The notes below the pieces were generated by a model. The model did not search any database. It had not been told where the DNA came from and saw nothing but the letters and a program-made list of their open reading frames with translations. The position numbers and the translations under genes are program-made. From contig CM057154.1 of NCBI GenBank assembly GCA_029962745.1, forward strand, positions 25,445,651-25,509,650: a stretch of DNA of 64,000 nucleotides, written 5' to 3'. Positions 12,081 through 21,419 of this stretch are shown in pieces; position 1 is the stretch's first letter, and every line of letters begins with the position of its first letter. The DNA comes from Echinometra lucunter. Lineage: Eukaryota > Echinodermata > Echinoidea > Camarodonta > Echinometridae.

Positions 12081-12998
12081 TACAGTTTCACTGACTTCAG
12101 CTAATATCTCGACTCTTTCTTCGCTTTTATCTCTCTGCTATTCTAATTTAACTTTTTACCCCCCTCTCTCTCTCTCTCTCTCTCTTTCCCTCTTTGTCCA
12201 TATCAATATTCCAGCTGTGGTATTCCATTTTCGTCAGATTTTTAATTGATATGCTTATCAACACATACCCTACTATTGTTCGTGTGTTTGCTTTCTCTTG
12301 TCTCCGAAATGAACATGAAATCACTATAATATCTAGCAGCATACATCACAATTATTGTTGTATCCATTGTATGAAAATGTATATAGTCCCGCGGGAGGTG
12401 CATGGTGGATACATGTGTAATATCCAGCACTTGCAGACTTTGAAAAAAGGGGAGGATGACATGTGAAATATACCAACACTTTTCAAAGCAAAAAGGATAT
12501 ATTAAACACTCAATTTTTGAATTTGGTGGCATGTATCATAAGCGACGGTTGTAGTATGATACTTCTATTTGAAATGCTCTGGATACTCTTGTGTGTATGT
12601 TGGAACTAGAATTTTCGTAAAAAAGATTTCGATTACCCCCCCCCCCTCTCGTAATGGATTTGCACCGGTGAAAGTATGGTAATGAGAAAGCAATTCGGCA
12701 CAAAGCGAGTGAAGTGTAATACAGGTCCTGAAATTTTTCTTCAACGATATATGTCTTGCATCTTATTTTCCTTTGTTCTCCTATAGATTTAACAAATATC
12801 TAGGTTGTCACATGTCTGTTTTAGCTTTTCTCTCATTTTTTCCAAAGGGTAGGTAAGACGAGTATGCTTTCAAATGATTTTATATATCATTCATGTTGTG
12901 AAACAGTCAACACATTGTCAGATAACCAAATGAACCTTTTTCTTCATAGCAATGTATGGGTAGTATATTTAGTTCGACTGTCAATTCTCTTAAAACAG

Positions 12999-13130
12999 AT
13001 CCAGACGCTGGAAATGAATGGTATGTTCATGGTGACTCGGCGTATCCTTCATACCATTCTCTCTCTTCCACGCCTCCTGTCACTCAGCTTGATGGATATC
13101 AAACACGTTGACATGGACGATGGAGAGACA
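12999..13130 (+). CDS. LRR exon 1 of an NLR gene, copy A (partial gene)
   Basis: A 132-nt phase 0-0 exon lies between acceptor 'TTAAAACAG' and donor 'ACA|GTACAT'. It encodes 44 residues beginning IQTLEMNGM and containing ILSLPRLLSLSLMDI, a typical leucine-rich repeat with L-x-x-L spacing. The same exon, same length and phase, is at 51408-51539 (B) and on the minus strand at 56396-56527 (C). The frame stays open upstream, but the sequence before the acceptor does not look like LRR. By family, it would form part of the ligand-sensing C-terminal domain of a cytosolic NLR. The N-terminal exons of this copy are not seen upstream in the window. Confidence 0.7.
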
Positions 13131-13671
13131 GTACATGTATGTATCATGTTATCACAACATCGCTGATATCATAATCTTGTTTCATATGCAGTTGGATAAA
13201 AAGCGGTTGGAAATATTAGAAAAATGAAATATGAATTATAATAAAATAATGACATGGGTAATCGCTGAAATGTAAAAAAAAAACAAAAAAAGAGAAATAA
13301 TTTCACTTGGAGGTAACAATAATTTGGTATAAAAAAGGGAAATTAAGTGAACTCACAACCCATAAATATTCATTTATGATATCGGCATTCCAAAATACCA
13401 AAATACATTAATATCTACTTTCTTTGCATCGATCGTCTTCCACAAGCTTCCATCTGATTTCTCTTTGCTATACAGGCTGGCTCTTTGAAAAAAGTTGACT
13501 TCATTTTTGTTCATTGCTAACTGATCAAATATTTACTCGGAGCAATTCAAATAATAAAACAATCATTTCACGGAAATATTCAATCAGGGTATTCAATGTC
13601 TTGTTAATGCTGTTGCTAGTTGTAAAACACTAAGAATAATTCATGAGCCCTTCTTATTGTGTATTCCGTAG

Positions 13672-13933
13672 ACATCTCGAACCACCTCAGTTGAGGAGTT
13701 ATCTTTGGATGGTAGGCATGTGACTAGCCTGTGGAAGCTCGGACTTCATGCATCATGTCCTCGAGTTCAAACACTTCAACTGAACTGGTTTTATAATGAG
13801 TATATCTTATCAGACATCATCATCGAGGCCTGCTCTCCATTCCATCATCTCACTCATCTTCACATCGAGGGAAGTACACTGGATGATCCCATGTCATTCT
13901 GCAATGCGTTGATGACGTCATGTCCTCAACTCA
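13672..13933 (+). CDS. LRR exon 2 of an NLR gene, copy A, truncated by gap
   Basis: The exon follows acceptor 'TATTCCGTAG' and continues in phase 0 from the previous exon. It starts TSRTTSVEELSLDG and has SLWKLGLHASCPRVQ, then SPFHHLTHLHIEG, which are successive LRR units of about 28 residues. It runs into the 500-N gap after 87 codons; the intact version in B is 359 nt. Compared with B and C, changes cluster in 'NWFYNEYILSD' and 'EGSTLDD'. It is open as far as it can be read. Confidence 0.7.
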
Positions 13934-14433
13934 NNNNNNNNNNNNNNNNNNNNNNNNNNNNNNNNNNNNNNNNNNNNNNNNNNNNNNNNNNNNNNNNNNN
14001 NNNNNNNNNNNNNNNNNNNNNNNNNNNNNNNNNNNNNNNNNNNNNNNNNNNNNNNNNNNNNNNNNNNNNNNNNNNNNNNNNNNNNNNNNNNNNNNNNNNN
14101 NNNNNNNNNNNNNNNNNNNNNNNNNNNNNNNNNNNNNNNNNNNNNNNNNNNNNNNNNNNNNNNNNNNNNNNNNNNNNNNNNNNNNNNNNNNNNNNNNNNN
14201 NNNNNNNNNNNNNNNNNNNNNNNNNNNNNNNNNNNNNNNNNNNNNNNNNNNNNNNNNNNNNNNNNNNNNNNNNNNNNNNNNNNNNNNNNNNNNNNNNNNN
14301 NNNNNNNNNNNNNNNNNNNNNNNNNNNNNNNNNNNNNNNNNNNNNNNNNNNNNNNNNNNNNNNNNNNNNNNNNNNNNNNNNNNNNNNNNNNNNNNNNNNN
14401 NNNNNNNNNNNNNNNNNNNNNNNNNNNNNNNNN
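13934..14433. other. Assembly gap of exactly 500 N
   Basis: The round size indicates a placeholder gap of unknown true length. It falls inside an LRR exon, so the adjacent contigs cannot be assumed to be physically adjacent. Confidence 0.98.
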
Positions 14434-14583
14434 CCAAAATCTTCTGAGAAGAAATGATAAGATGTATATCCGTAGAAACGAAGAAATTAAAAATGTGTAT
14501 TGTATAGACATGTGCTCCACGTAGATCGGACTAAAAATGCATTATAGTCATATTGCTGTATGTTCATGATGTATACCACTTGG

Positions 14584-14589
14584 GTTTTG

Positions 14590-14620
<31 letters not shown>

Positions 14621-14632
14621 GTTTGTTTGTTT
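14584..14632. repeat. (TTTTG)n / (TTTG)n microsatellite
   Basis: About eight TTTTG-type units pass into TTTG units. The rest of 14434-15187 is AT-rich presumed intron or 5' flank, with no gene seen. Confidence 0.85.
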
Positions 14633-15187
14633 GACAGTCGCGTCATAAGTTTTTCTATGCCCATTACACGTTATTGAGAATGCGGAGTGTTGTTGTTGTT
14701 CTTTTTTGTTGTTGTTAAGTTAATATTATCTGTTTTCGATCAACCTTTGAGCTTTTGATTACATATAACTATAAACATTGATAAAAACGCAAAGTCTTTT
14801 TGAAACATGATATCGTCCCATCCTACTTCATACAATGTCATGTGCATGTAGTTTCCTGCTAAGATATTTTTGCATGCTATTATGTTCTTTACCATTCACT
14901 TTTTCATTTCTTCTGCACTGATTTCTTCTCGCTTTTCTTCTTTTTCCATAGCCCTTAGAATCTTAACTTGCCCTGTGATTTGCCCTTCATAAAAAATGCG
15001 TATTATTGTTATTTATTAAACTTCTTACTGGTAATTGCTTACGCATTGTTGTGACATTATGCAGAGGTCAGTCATTGTTCACCGTGTTTCTGTTAAATTT
15101 TCCTCATCGTGCTTATGGATGATCTTCATTAGAAAATCGTATTCTCTTTAAGAAAGATACTCCTTTTGTTTTTGCGTCATTCTTCAG

Positions 15188-15463
15188 ATCTCGTAAGGGA
15201 TACCTCTCATCAGGTATCCCAAGCCGACATGGAAGACATTCTATGGGGAATTGGAGATGCAAGGAAAATATCTGAACTTCTGAGGGCCCTCAAACTAGCT
15301 CATGAAGCAGATACTGTGGCAAGTGAAAAGGGGATAAGAGAGGCGATTGACATGGCACGGGGGCACCTAATGATGTGGCGGAATCGCGAGTTCGACATAA
15401 ACCCTCTGGTTATCTTGAGTTTGAAGTTAGATGATCTACAGTGCGAGACAAACTTCTTTAAAA
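15188..15463 (+). CDS. DEATH-domain exon, N-terminal part of the NLR
   Basis: A 276-nt exon lies between acceptor 'GCGTCATTCTTCAG' and a strong donor 'AAA|GTAAGT'. Both boundaries are phase 1, so it is a symmetrical, shuffle-type exon. It encodes 92 residues including MEDILWGIGDARKISELL, ALKLAHEADTV and AIDMARGHLMMWRNR. That pattern fits a DEATH domain: the 'IG' of helix 1, the leucine-rich helix 2-3, and the conserved Trp near the end of helix 5. Helix 6 is weak. DEATH domains recruit partners by homotypic binding. No in-frame start codon is accepted; the frame is entered by splicing. Its phase matches the NACHT exon at 25489. Confidence 0.6.
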
Positions 15464-15789
15464 GTAAGTTACCAAGTTGGAAAACTTTTATTAGGTTACG
15501 AAAAATGTTTGTTAATCATTATCTACATCCCACAATCCATTACTTAACATAAAACAGGATCTGTGTAGTAACTATATAAAATATAGTTAAGCTTACACAG
15601 TTTGAATTACCAATAAGATTCATGGTGCATAATGTCGTTTCTGAAAATGATATAATAATGTAAAATGAAAAAAAAAACTGATCTCTTATCACTCAATGTG
15701 ATGGACCATACAAGGAGGAGACCACCACTGGTAGCTATAGTGCATCCATACTAGATGTAAGCGATGGGGTGACCGACTTGACCGACCAG

Positions 15790-16621
15790 CACTGGCGTAC
15801 TGGAGGGGGGGGGGAGGGCTTGGGGGCGTCCGCCCCCCCCCCAAACGATTATCAACCATGGTTATTTTTCAATTTTATATCAGTGATATCATGTCAATTT
15901 CATTACTTCTCCCTAGACTCCCTTTATACACTGTTATACTTAAATTAAGTAACGCATTCACAATTTCCCAAATAGCATTAATAGCGAGGCAGAGAACCTG
16001 TCCGCCCGGGCGGACAGGTTCTCGGGATCGCGCCATCACTCGACTTGACGCGTACAGTGAGTTTATCAGCTGTTTCGGGGAATATAAAAACTTCATAAAA
16101 AGAGTCCAGAATCTAGACTAGGGCAAAAGGGCAAAAGGTGCCTGGAACCAGCAAGGAAGCTTTGAAAAACAAAAACATCAAGTTCGGGATATACATCATT
16201 ACTTTACGAAAGAGGCAAAACAAATCAAAGATAGTAATTGCGATGAAATAAATAATGGTCTAGAACACAGCAAAAGTAGGTCTGCGCATGATAAGCCTAA
16301 AAGTAGTCAGGCAGCCCCCGGTTCCAGCCCCACCCCTAGCCCCGCCTGTGCCGCCTCTAGTAAAGATCATCCAAGGTCATCCCAATCAGCCAAAAATATC
16401 TTTCCCAGATACTTCTTTTGTTGGAAATGAGAAAAAAATAAAAATTGAACTGAACTGAAGTCGGAATTTTCTTTTCAGGTTTTGCAGATTGCACATTTTT
16501 AAGTCGAAAAAATGAAAAAGCTCCGTATCGTGAGGGGGGGGGGTACCCCCGGCTCGGTCGCTACACTCCCTCAAAATTGATCGCTTCGCTCTTCGTAAAG
16601 ATTGAGCCCCCCCCCCCCCCC

Positions 16622-16660
<39 letters not shown>

Positions 16661-16675
16661 CTCATTACGCCACTG
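15790..16675. mobile_element. Short hAT-like non-autonomous element (886 bp)
   Basis: It starts 'CACTGGCGTACTGGAGG' and ends '...CTCATTACGCCACTG', giving TIRs of the CASTGGCGTA type. Flanks CCGACCAG and CCGAAGAG match at 6 of 8 positions, a plausible eroded 8-bp TSD. Its first ~200 bp and last ~300 bp match the ends of the 3.7-kb element at 28913-32637, so it appears to be an internally deleted or rearranged relative. It contains a G run and C runs near both ends, an AT repeat at 16624-16658, and a perfect 32-bp palindrome at 15992-16023. No transposase frame. Confidence 0.7.
15992..16023. repeat. Perfect 32-bp palindrome centred on CCCGGG
   Basis: The 32 bases equal their own reverse complement, centred between 16007 and 16008, with no loop. 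The left half reads GAGAACCTGTCCGCCC. It is GC-rich in an AT-rich setting and is not present in the long relative at 28.9-32.6 kb. Confidence 0.95.
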
Positions 16676-17094
16676 CCGAAGAGATACAAAAAAGCGTCGT
16701 TGGGCCCGTAGCACAAAAGTTTGCGATCGATCGCAATTTTAAGACAACCATTCTGATTGCTCCAGGGTCAACTTCTTGAACAAGATGTGCGTGAAATAAT
16801 GGTCTTAATTAGCTGTTAGAACTTTGCTATTAATTGCAAGTCTTTGTTTTACGGGGCCAGGTCTACCTTCTCGTGTTGGGAGATCGATATTAACCTATTG
16901 TATTCAATGGGGATGAACAGACCAGGGTGGCTGGGTGCAAAAGTCTCTACACCTATATAGCTTTTGTGAGCAACCGACAACACGCCCAGCCGAGGTTTTG
17001 TGGATACAAACCTTCATGATTATGGACAGAAGTAAAGCTCAAGGCCGTACAGCCCAAGGCCAGAATGGGGACAGCCTTCAGTCCAGAAGTAGTT

Positions 17095-17235
17095 CAGATT
17101 CTGAACGATTTTATGATAAGAGCAATCTCCCGAAGAGCGCGATATCCCCCACCGCTGGTTCTGGTTCTGGTGAAATACTGCATAAACTCCTCAGATGGGA
17201 TGTAACATGCAGACGCAGTCGACTGAGCAGTGTGG
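17095..17235. repeat. Right-hand inverted repeat flanking the LINE (3' side)
   Basis: 'GATTCTGAACGATTTTATGA' followed by 'TAAGAGCAATCTCCCGAAG' (17097-17135) is repeated in reverse complement at about 21250-21290 with one change in about 41 bp. A second matching block, around 'GTCGACTGAGC' (17218-17228), has its counterpart near 21175-21186. The LINE lies between the two arms. Confidence 0.7.
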
Positions 17236-20200
17236 TTAATTTTGAAAATGGGCTTTACTAATTATTTCGCCCATATTAAGCTTTTGCAGTTTTTCTTTGA
17301 AAGTTCCTAGAGTGGGGGCACTTCTGATATTAGTTGGAAGGCAGTTCCATTCGGGAAATGTCCGGGGATACAAGGAATATTTGTAGCAATCCTTAGTAGC
17401 AGTCAACTTCTTAAATGAAACTGTTGAACGTATTCTTGTAGATATTTCTTCTCCAGATGCTCTTGTCCGGTACTGGTCAGTGTCTACGGCTATTAGATTG
17501 TGGATCGATTTATACAGGAAAGTTAATCTTTGGGCTGCTCTTCTATGCTCTAATGGTTTCCACTTCAGATAGGAAGTCATTTCAGAAACACTGTTCTGAT
17601 AGTCATGACGGTTCAAGACGAATCTTGCAGCACGTCGTTGGACTCCTTCAAGTTGTTTTATGTATTCCTTCTGATGCGGGTCCCATACTGAGGCACAGTA
17701 CTCAAGTCGTGGTCTGACCAGAGTTTTATATGAAACTGCTTTTACTTTAGGAGAGCAGCTGTACAGGTTTCTCCGAAGTAATCCAAGCATTCGATTTGCT
17801 TTACAAGTAACATTTTGGATGTGATTTGCCCATCTAAGTTTACTATCAAGTTCTATTCCCAAATATGTGTATCTCCGTACAACTTCCAGAACGGAATCCC
17901 CCATTTGATAGTGTGCTTCTATAATCTTCTTTTTATGGGTGATATGCATTGCATAGCATTTGGTTTTGTTGAATTTCATTTGCCACCGTTGTTCCCAAGC
18001 GATCAGACGATCGATGTCCCTCTGCAGATCCAAACTATCTTGGCTGTTTTTGATTTGCCTGTACATGATACAGTCGTCAGCAAACAATCGGACTTCTGAC
18101 GTTATTCCATCAGATATGTCATTTATATACATGAGGAAGAGTAACGGGCCCAATACCGTGCCCTGCGGTACTCCTGACGTAACTTGTATGGAAGATGAGG
18201 ATGTACCATCAAGAACAACTTGTTGAGATCTTTTTGTAAGGAAGTTTCTAATCCATGTATGAAGAGAACCGTGGATCCCTGCATGGTGAAGTTTAAGAAG
18301 AAGTCTCTCGTGCGGGACCATGTCAAATGCCTTGCAAAAATCCATAATGATAATGTCGACTTGACCTTTGTCATTTAAAATCCTGGCAAGGTCATTGGCA
18401 GTTAATGCTAGCTGGGTCTCGCATGAATGGCCCCTGCGGAAACCATGCTGTCTGTCATTGAGGTATCCAATTTTCTCTAAGTGGGACATTATACTATGAT
18501 AGATGATGTGTTCCAAAATCTTACACGGAATTGAAGTCAACGACACTGGACGATAGTTGGCTGGTTCTGAGCGATTTCCTTCCTTATACAAAGGGGTAAC
18601 ATTTGCTCGTAACCAGTCGCTTGGGAGTTCACCAGTAGATATTGATTTCTGATAAATGGTTGTTAGAATTGGTGCAATGCTGCTGGAACATTCTTTAAGA
18701 ATTTTCGGTGTTAATCCATCTGGACCAGACGCCTTTCTTGCATTAAGTCCTCGCAGAAGTTTCTCTACTCCCTGAACAGTCACGTTTATGGGTGACATAA
18801 CTGTCAAACCTTGCAGTACAGAAGGCATGTTTTCACAGTCCTCCTTAGTGAAGACTGATTGGAACTGATCATTTAATGCATTTGCCTTTTCTTTTGCAGA
18901 TATCGCTATTCCTTCCCTTGTGTTCAATGCGGCTACCCCTGAGAAATTTTGTCGAGAGTTTTTGATAAAACGCCAAAAAGGTTTGGTATCACCAGATTCC
19001 AGACTCTCACCTACGTTATGCAGGAAAGTTGATCTAGATTTACGAATGCTGCGATCTGTAGCACGACGGAATGATTTATATTCATTCCAATCTTGTTGAT
19101 GATTTGACTTTTTAGCTTTATTATACAATCGTTGCTTCCGACGTATCATTCTTATATGAGACCCTTTCAGCCATGGTAACTGGGTACTATTTTTAGACAA
19201 TTTGTTTGGAATGTTCTTTTCGATTGAGGAGAGGAGAACATTCTTGAAGTCGTTCCACAGGTCTTCTACACTAAGGCGAGTAATGATATCACTATCTAAC
19301 GACGTAGCAAAGTCTTGGATATCGTCGTTAATCTGTTGAAAGTTTCCCTTGTTGTATAAATAAACCTTCCTTCGAGGGACTTTAACCCTTTTTGGAGTTA
19401 ACAATGCACCAACCAAGACAATATCATGATCACCGAGTCCTGGTAGAATATCTATGTTCTGAGCAAAAGTTGGTGTATTTGTAAATACTAGATCTAGTAC
19501 ATTTCCATCCCTCGTTGGTTCTCTCACAATCTGCCTAAGATCTAGTTCTGTTGCCAATTCGATCATTTGTTTACTTACTGCCGGGTACCTGCCTCCCGGA
19601 GTGAAGCAGTTTTTCACCCAATCTGTGTCTGGAAGGTTAAAGTCTCCTGAAAGCCAGATATGACTATTTTGGGGTATTTTGTGAAGAATCTGCGAGAGTT
19701 CTTCAATGCATTGCTGGTCTGTATTCCTGTTTCCACTATCGGGTCTATAAACAACTCCGAAATATGTAGCTTGACTGCCTTTCATATGGATGCTAGCCCA
19801 TACTGTTTCACAAGACTGTGAGCGTAGGTTCGATTCCTCTTTGCTAATTAAATCATTTTTTATTGCAAGAAAAACGCCACCACCAGTTGTATTTGTTTTC
19901 CGATCTTTCCTAAAAAGTTGATAAGTTGAGGGTAAGATTTCATTATTAAATACAGTTTCATCCAGCCAGGTTTCAGTACCAAAAATGACATCCGGTTTCT
20001 CCTTTTCGAGCAAGGCATGAAATGCTGCAATTTTATTTCGAATACTTTGAAAGTTAATATTCATAAGTTTCAAGTTTCTATGCGTAAGTTTAGGCTTAAG
20101 TTGAGACTTTCCTCCATTTGGTGCAGTCCTTTTTTTCTCCCCCAATCTGTTACTTTTCTTAGGACTTGAAGTATGCTTTGGATTCCCAATGCAGTGACTA

Positions 20201-20394
20201 TTCGATGCTAAGTCCGTTAAACATTCCTTTGACTGTTCAGAACCAACATTGATGAGACTGAGAACATCAAAAGAATTTGTGGTATTCACAGAATCTAACG
20301 AAAGTGTGGAGTTCGATAGGTTTGGCTTGCCGCATTTAGAACAAATCCATGTGAATGATTGAATGCTCCATATGTATACGGTACATAGCATCAT
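17236..20394 (-). CDS. CR1/L2-like LINE polyprotein: endonuclease and reverse transcriptase
   Basis: A 1052-codon frame runs on the minus strand. Numbering from the first in-frame Met, residues 16-21 (WICSKC) are the end of a PHD finger that begins in the overlapping upstream frame. An APE-type endonuclease follows (about 108-328) with N114, E141 (TETWL), VVYRP (215-219), GDFN (250-253), DLVFT (301-305) and GDHD (321-324). The reverse transcriptase (about 545-830) has ASGPDG, NYRPVSL, MDFCKAFD with D685, SGVPQGTVLGP (740-750) and FADD (771-774), then the C-terminal 'YTYLGIELDSKLRW'. All catalytic residues expected for copy-and-paste by target-primed reverse transcription are present. Stop is TAA at 17236-17238. 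It lies antisense in the NLR intron between the DEATH and NACHT exons. Family assignment (CR1/L2 clade) is inferred from motif order. Confidence 0.9.
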   Translation of the reverse strand: MMLCTVYIWSIQSFTWICSKCGKPNLSNSTLSLDSVNTTNSFDVLSLINVGSEQSKECLTDLASNSHCIGNPKHTSSPKKSNRLGEKKRTAPNGGKSQLKPKLTHRNLKLMNINFQSIRNKIAAFHALLEKEKPDVIFGTETWLDETVFNNEILPSTYQLFRKDRKTNTTGGGVFLAIKNDLISKEESNLRSQSCETVWASIHMKGSQATYFGVVYRPDSGNRNTDQQCIEELSQILHKIPQNSHIWLSGDFNLPDTDWVKNCFTPGGRYPAVSKQMIELATELDLRQIVREPTRDGNVLDLVFTNTPTFAQNIDILPGLGDHDIVLVGALLTPKRVKVPRRKVYLYNKGNFQQINDDIQDFATSLDSDIITRLSVEDLWNDFKNVLLSSIEKNIPNKLSKNSTQLPWLKGSHIRMIRRKQRLYNKAKKSNHQQDWNEYKSFRRATDRSIRKSRSTFLHNVGESLESGDTKPFWRFIKNSRQNFSGVAALNTREGIAISAKEKANALNDQFQSVFTKEDCENMPSVLQGLTVMSPINVTVQGVEKLLRGLNARKASGPDGLTPKILKECSSSIAPILTTIYQKSISTGELPSDWLRANVTPLYKEGNRSEPANYRPVSLTSIPCKILEHIIYHSIMSHLEKIGYLNDRQHGFRRGHSCETQLALTANDLARILNDKGQVDIIIMDFCKAFDMVPHERLLLKLHHAGIHGSLHTWIRNFLTKRSQQVVLDGTSSSSIQVTSGVPQGTVLGPLLFLMYINDISDGITSEVRLFADDCIMYRQIKNSQDSLDLQRDIDRLIAWEQRWQMKFNKTKCYAMHITHKKKIIEAHYQMGDSVLEVVRRYTYLGIELDSKLRWANHIQNVTCKANRMLGLLRRNLYSCSPKVKAVSYKTLVRPRLEYCASVWDPHQKEYIKQLEGVQRRAARFVLNRHDYQNSVSEMTSYLKWKPLEHRRAAQRLTFLYKSIHNLIAVDTDQYRTRASGEEISTRIRSTVSFKKLTATKDCYKYSLYPRTFPEWNCLPTNIRSAPTLGTFKEKLQKLNMGEIISKAHFQN

Positions 20395-20860
20395 TCATTC
20401 CTGTACATCTATTATGGTACCACTGAAGACATGTCTCACATTCCATAGATTTTTGGTTCTTATTTACATTCTTGTTACATATGCCGCATGGGTATTTTGC
20501 ATTTGGACCTGGATTTAATTGTACATCTCCCGAGATTAAGATAATCAGCATAGACTGCATGAATCTCGATACTGGTTTACTACTGTAATATCCTAAGTGA
20601 GTTTTTCTAAAGAATCCAAAACCTTTTGAAGTTTGTGAAGTAAAGATAGAAGCATGGAACAGACTCACCGGAGCACTGCATACGCTGGCGGATGTAGACG
20701 CCACGTAGACTTTACTCAGCTTCAAAATGGCGGGAAAATTCAAAATGGCGGGAAAATCTTCCTCCTGCTGAAATTTCGCTAATTTTGTTCCAAAAGTGAC
20801 CAGAATAACCAGTGTGTAGACTGTCATACGTACATCCATCCTGAGCTTATTGATGTTCAC
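20336..20860 (-). CDS. LINE N-terminal part: 2A-like peptide and PHD finger, separated by frameshift
   Basis: The frame (first ATG at 20839) begins with a hydrophobic stretch MTVYTLVILVTF and later has SGDVQLNPGP (residues 110-119), which fits the 2A ribosome-skipping consensus D-V/I-E-x-N-P-G-P except that E is Q. A PHD-type finger follows immediately: CGIC (125-128), CETC (141-144), H149 and C152. The final Cys pair of the finger lies in the other frame (residues 18-21 of the 1052-codon frame). Thus the two frames are one ancestral protein broken by a single frameshift in the 59-bp overlap (20336-20394). PHD fingers next to an endonuclease are known in CR1-like LINEs. 2A-like peptides are known in sea urchin LINEs and some NLRs. 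A tandem 17-18 bp repeat containing 'AAAATGGCGGGAAAAT' lies at about 20724-20758. Confidence 0.8.
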   Translation of the reverse strand: MNINKLRMDVRMTVYTLVILVTFGTKLAKFQQEEDFPAILNFPAILKLSKVYVASTSASVCSAPVSLFHASIFTSQTSKGFGFFRKTHLGYYSSKPVSRFMQSMLIILISGDVQLNPGPNAKYPCGICNKNVNKNQKSMECETCLQWYHNRCTGMNDAMYRIHMEHSIIHMDLF

Positions 20861-21300
20861 CAGTTATAAAAAATACATCAAACGAAGACACTAAAAAGGT
20901 GATAACCCGTTGTTGCAGTAGATTGCGTAGAAAGCCGCTTCGGTAGTTGAGTATGTTGTACAAATCCACAATATCACAAATCCACAAGTTGGAGATAAAA
21001 TCATCATCAAATATATCTAAAAGTTAATGTTAAAATCGCACTAAAATTGCACTACCGCAGTTTAAAAGCATTATAAAAATGACATATTAGTTTAAAAGGC
21101 GAGGATGCGCGAGATAAAAAGGGATATTTTAGCAAAATCTGAGGGTCGATATCCCGGTAAAAAGAAACACGTCCGCTCAGTCGACGCATGCGCAGACAGG
21201 CCGAGAGATGGCGTGATCCCGAATTGTACGGGCGAGGAAAAAATTTTCTTCGGGAGATTGCTCTTATAATAAAATCGTTCAGAATCTGCATGACGTCTTG
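20861..21300 (-). mobile_element. Probable LINE 5' UTR and left-hand inverted repeat
   Basis: The sequence upstream of the LINE frame shows no coding capacity. It holds the inverted-repeat partner of 17095-17235 (about 21160-21290). The true 5' end of the element is not determined; it could lie anywhere from about 20.9 to 21.4 kb. Confidence 0.4.
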
Positions 21301-21419
21301 AAATCACAGCCAAGAGAAGTTTCAAGATTGATAAGAGTAGAATATCTGGACAAACTAGCTTGAATTCACAAAGTGGCACAAGCCCCAGAATTGCGTCCAA
21401 AGTCAAATTTAAGTTATTT

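Larger units (their letters stand above)
5880..13933. repeat. Segmental duplication copy A
   Basis: From 'AGTCAGCTTGGGAGAGTTTG' (about 5893) to the gap, the sequence parallels 44470-53690 (copy B) and the reverse complement of about 62450-55550 (copy C). Order is conserved: a block at 6665-8430, a short conserved open frame, a 15-bp minisatellite, LINE fragments, then two LRR exons. Copy A lacks the two palindromic MITEs present in both B and C, and carries its own insertions at 5976-6664 and 8500-9048. Confidence 0.85.

Noticed and set aside
13918..14520. Open frames across the 500-N block
   Set aside because: Artefacts of the placeholder Ns; the same applies to 54801-55526.
16935..17261. 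108-residue plus frame (contains QGRTAQGQNGDSLQSRSSSD)
   Set aside because: It lies in the inverted repeat beside the LINE, does not show a recognised domain, and is not open in the partner arm.
17457..18374. Plus-strand and alternative minus-strand frames inside the LINE
   Set aside because: They are shadows of the 1052-codon reverse transcriptase frame and have no domains.
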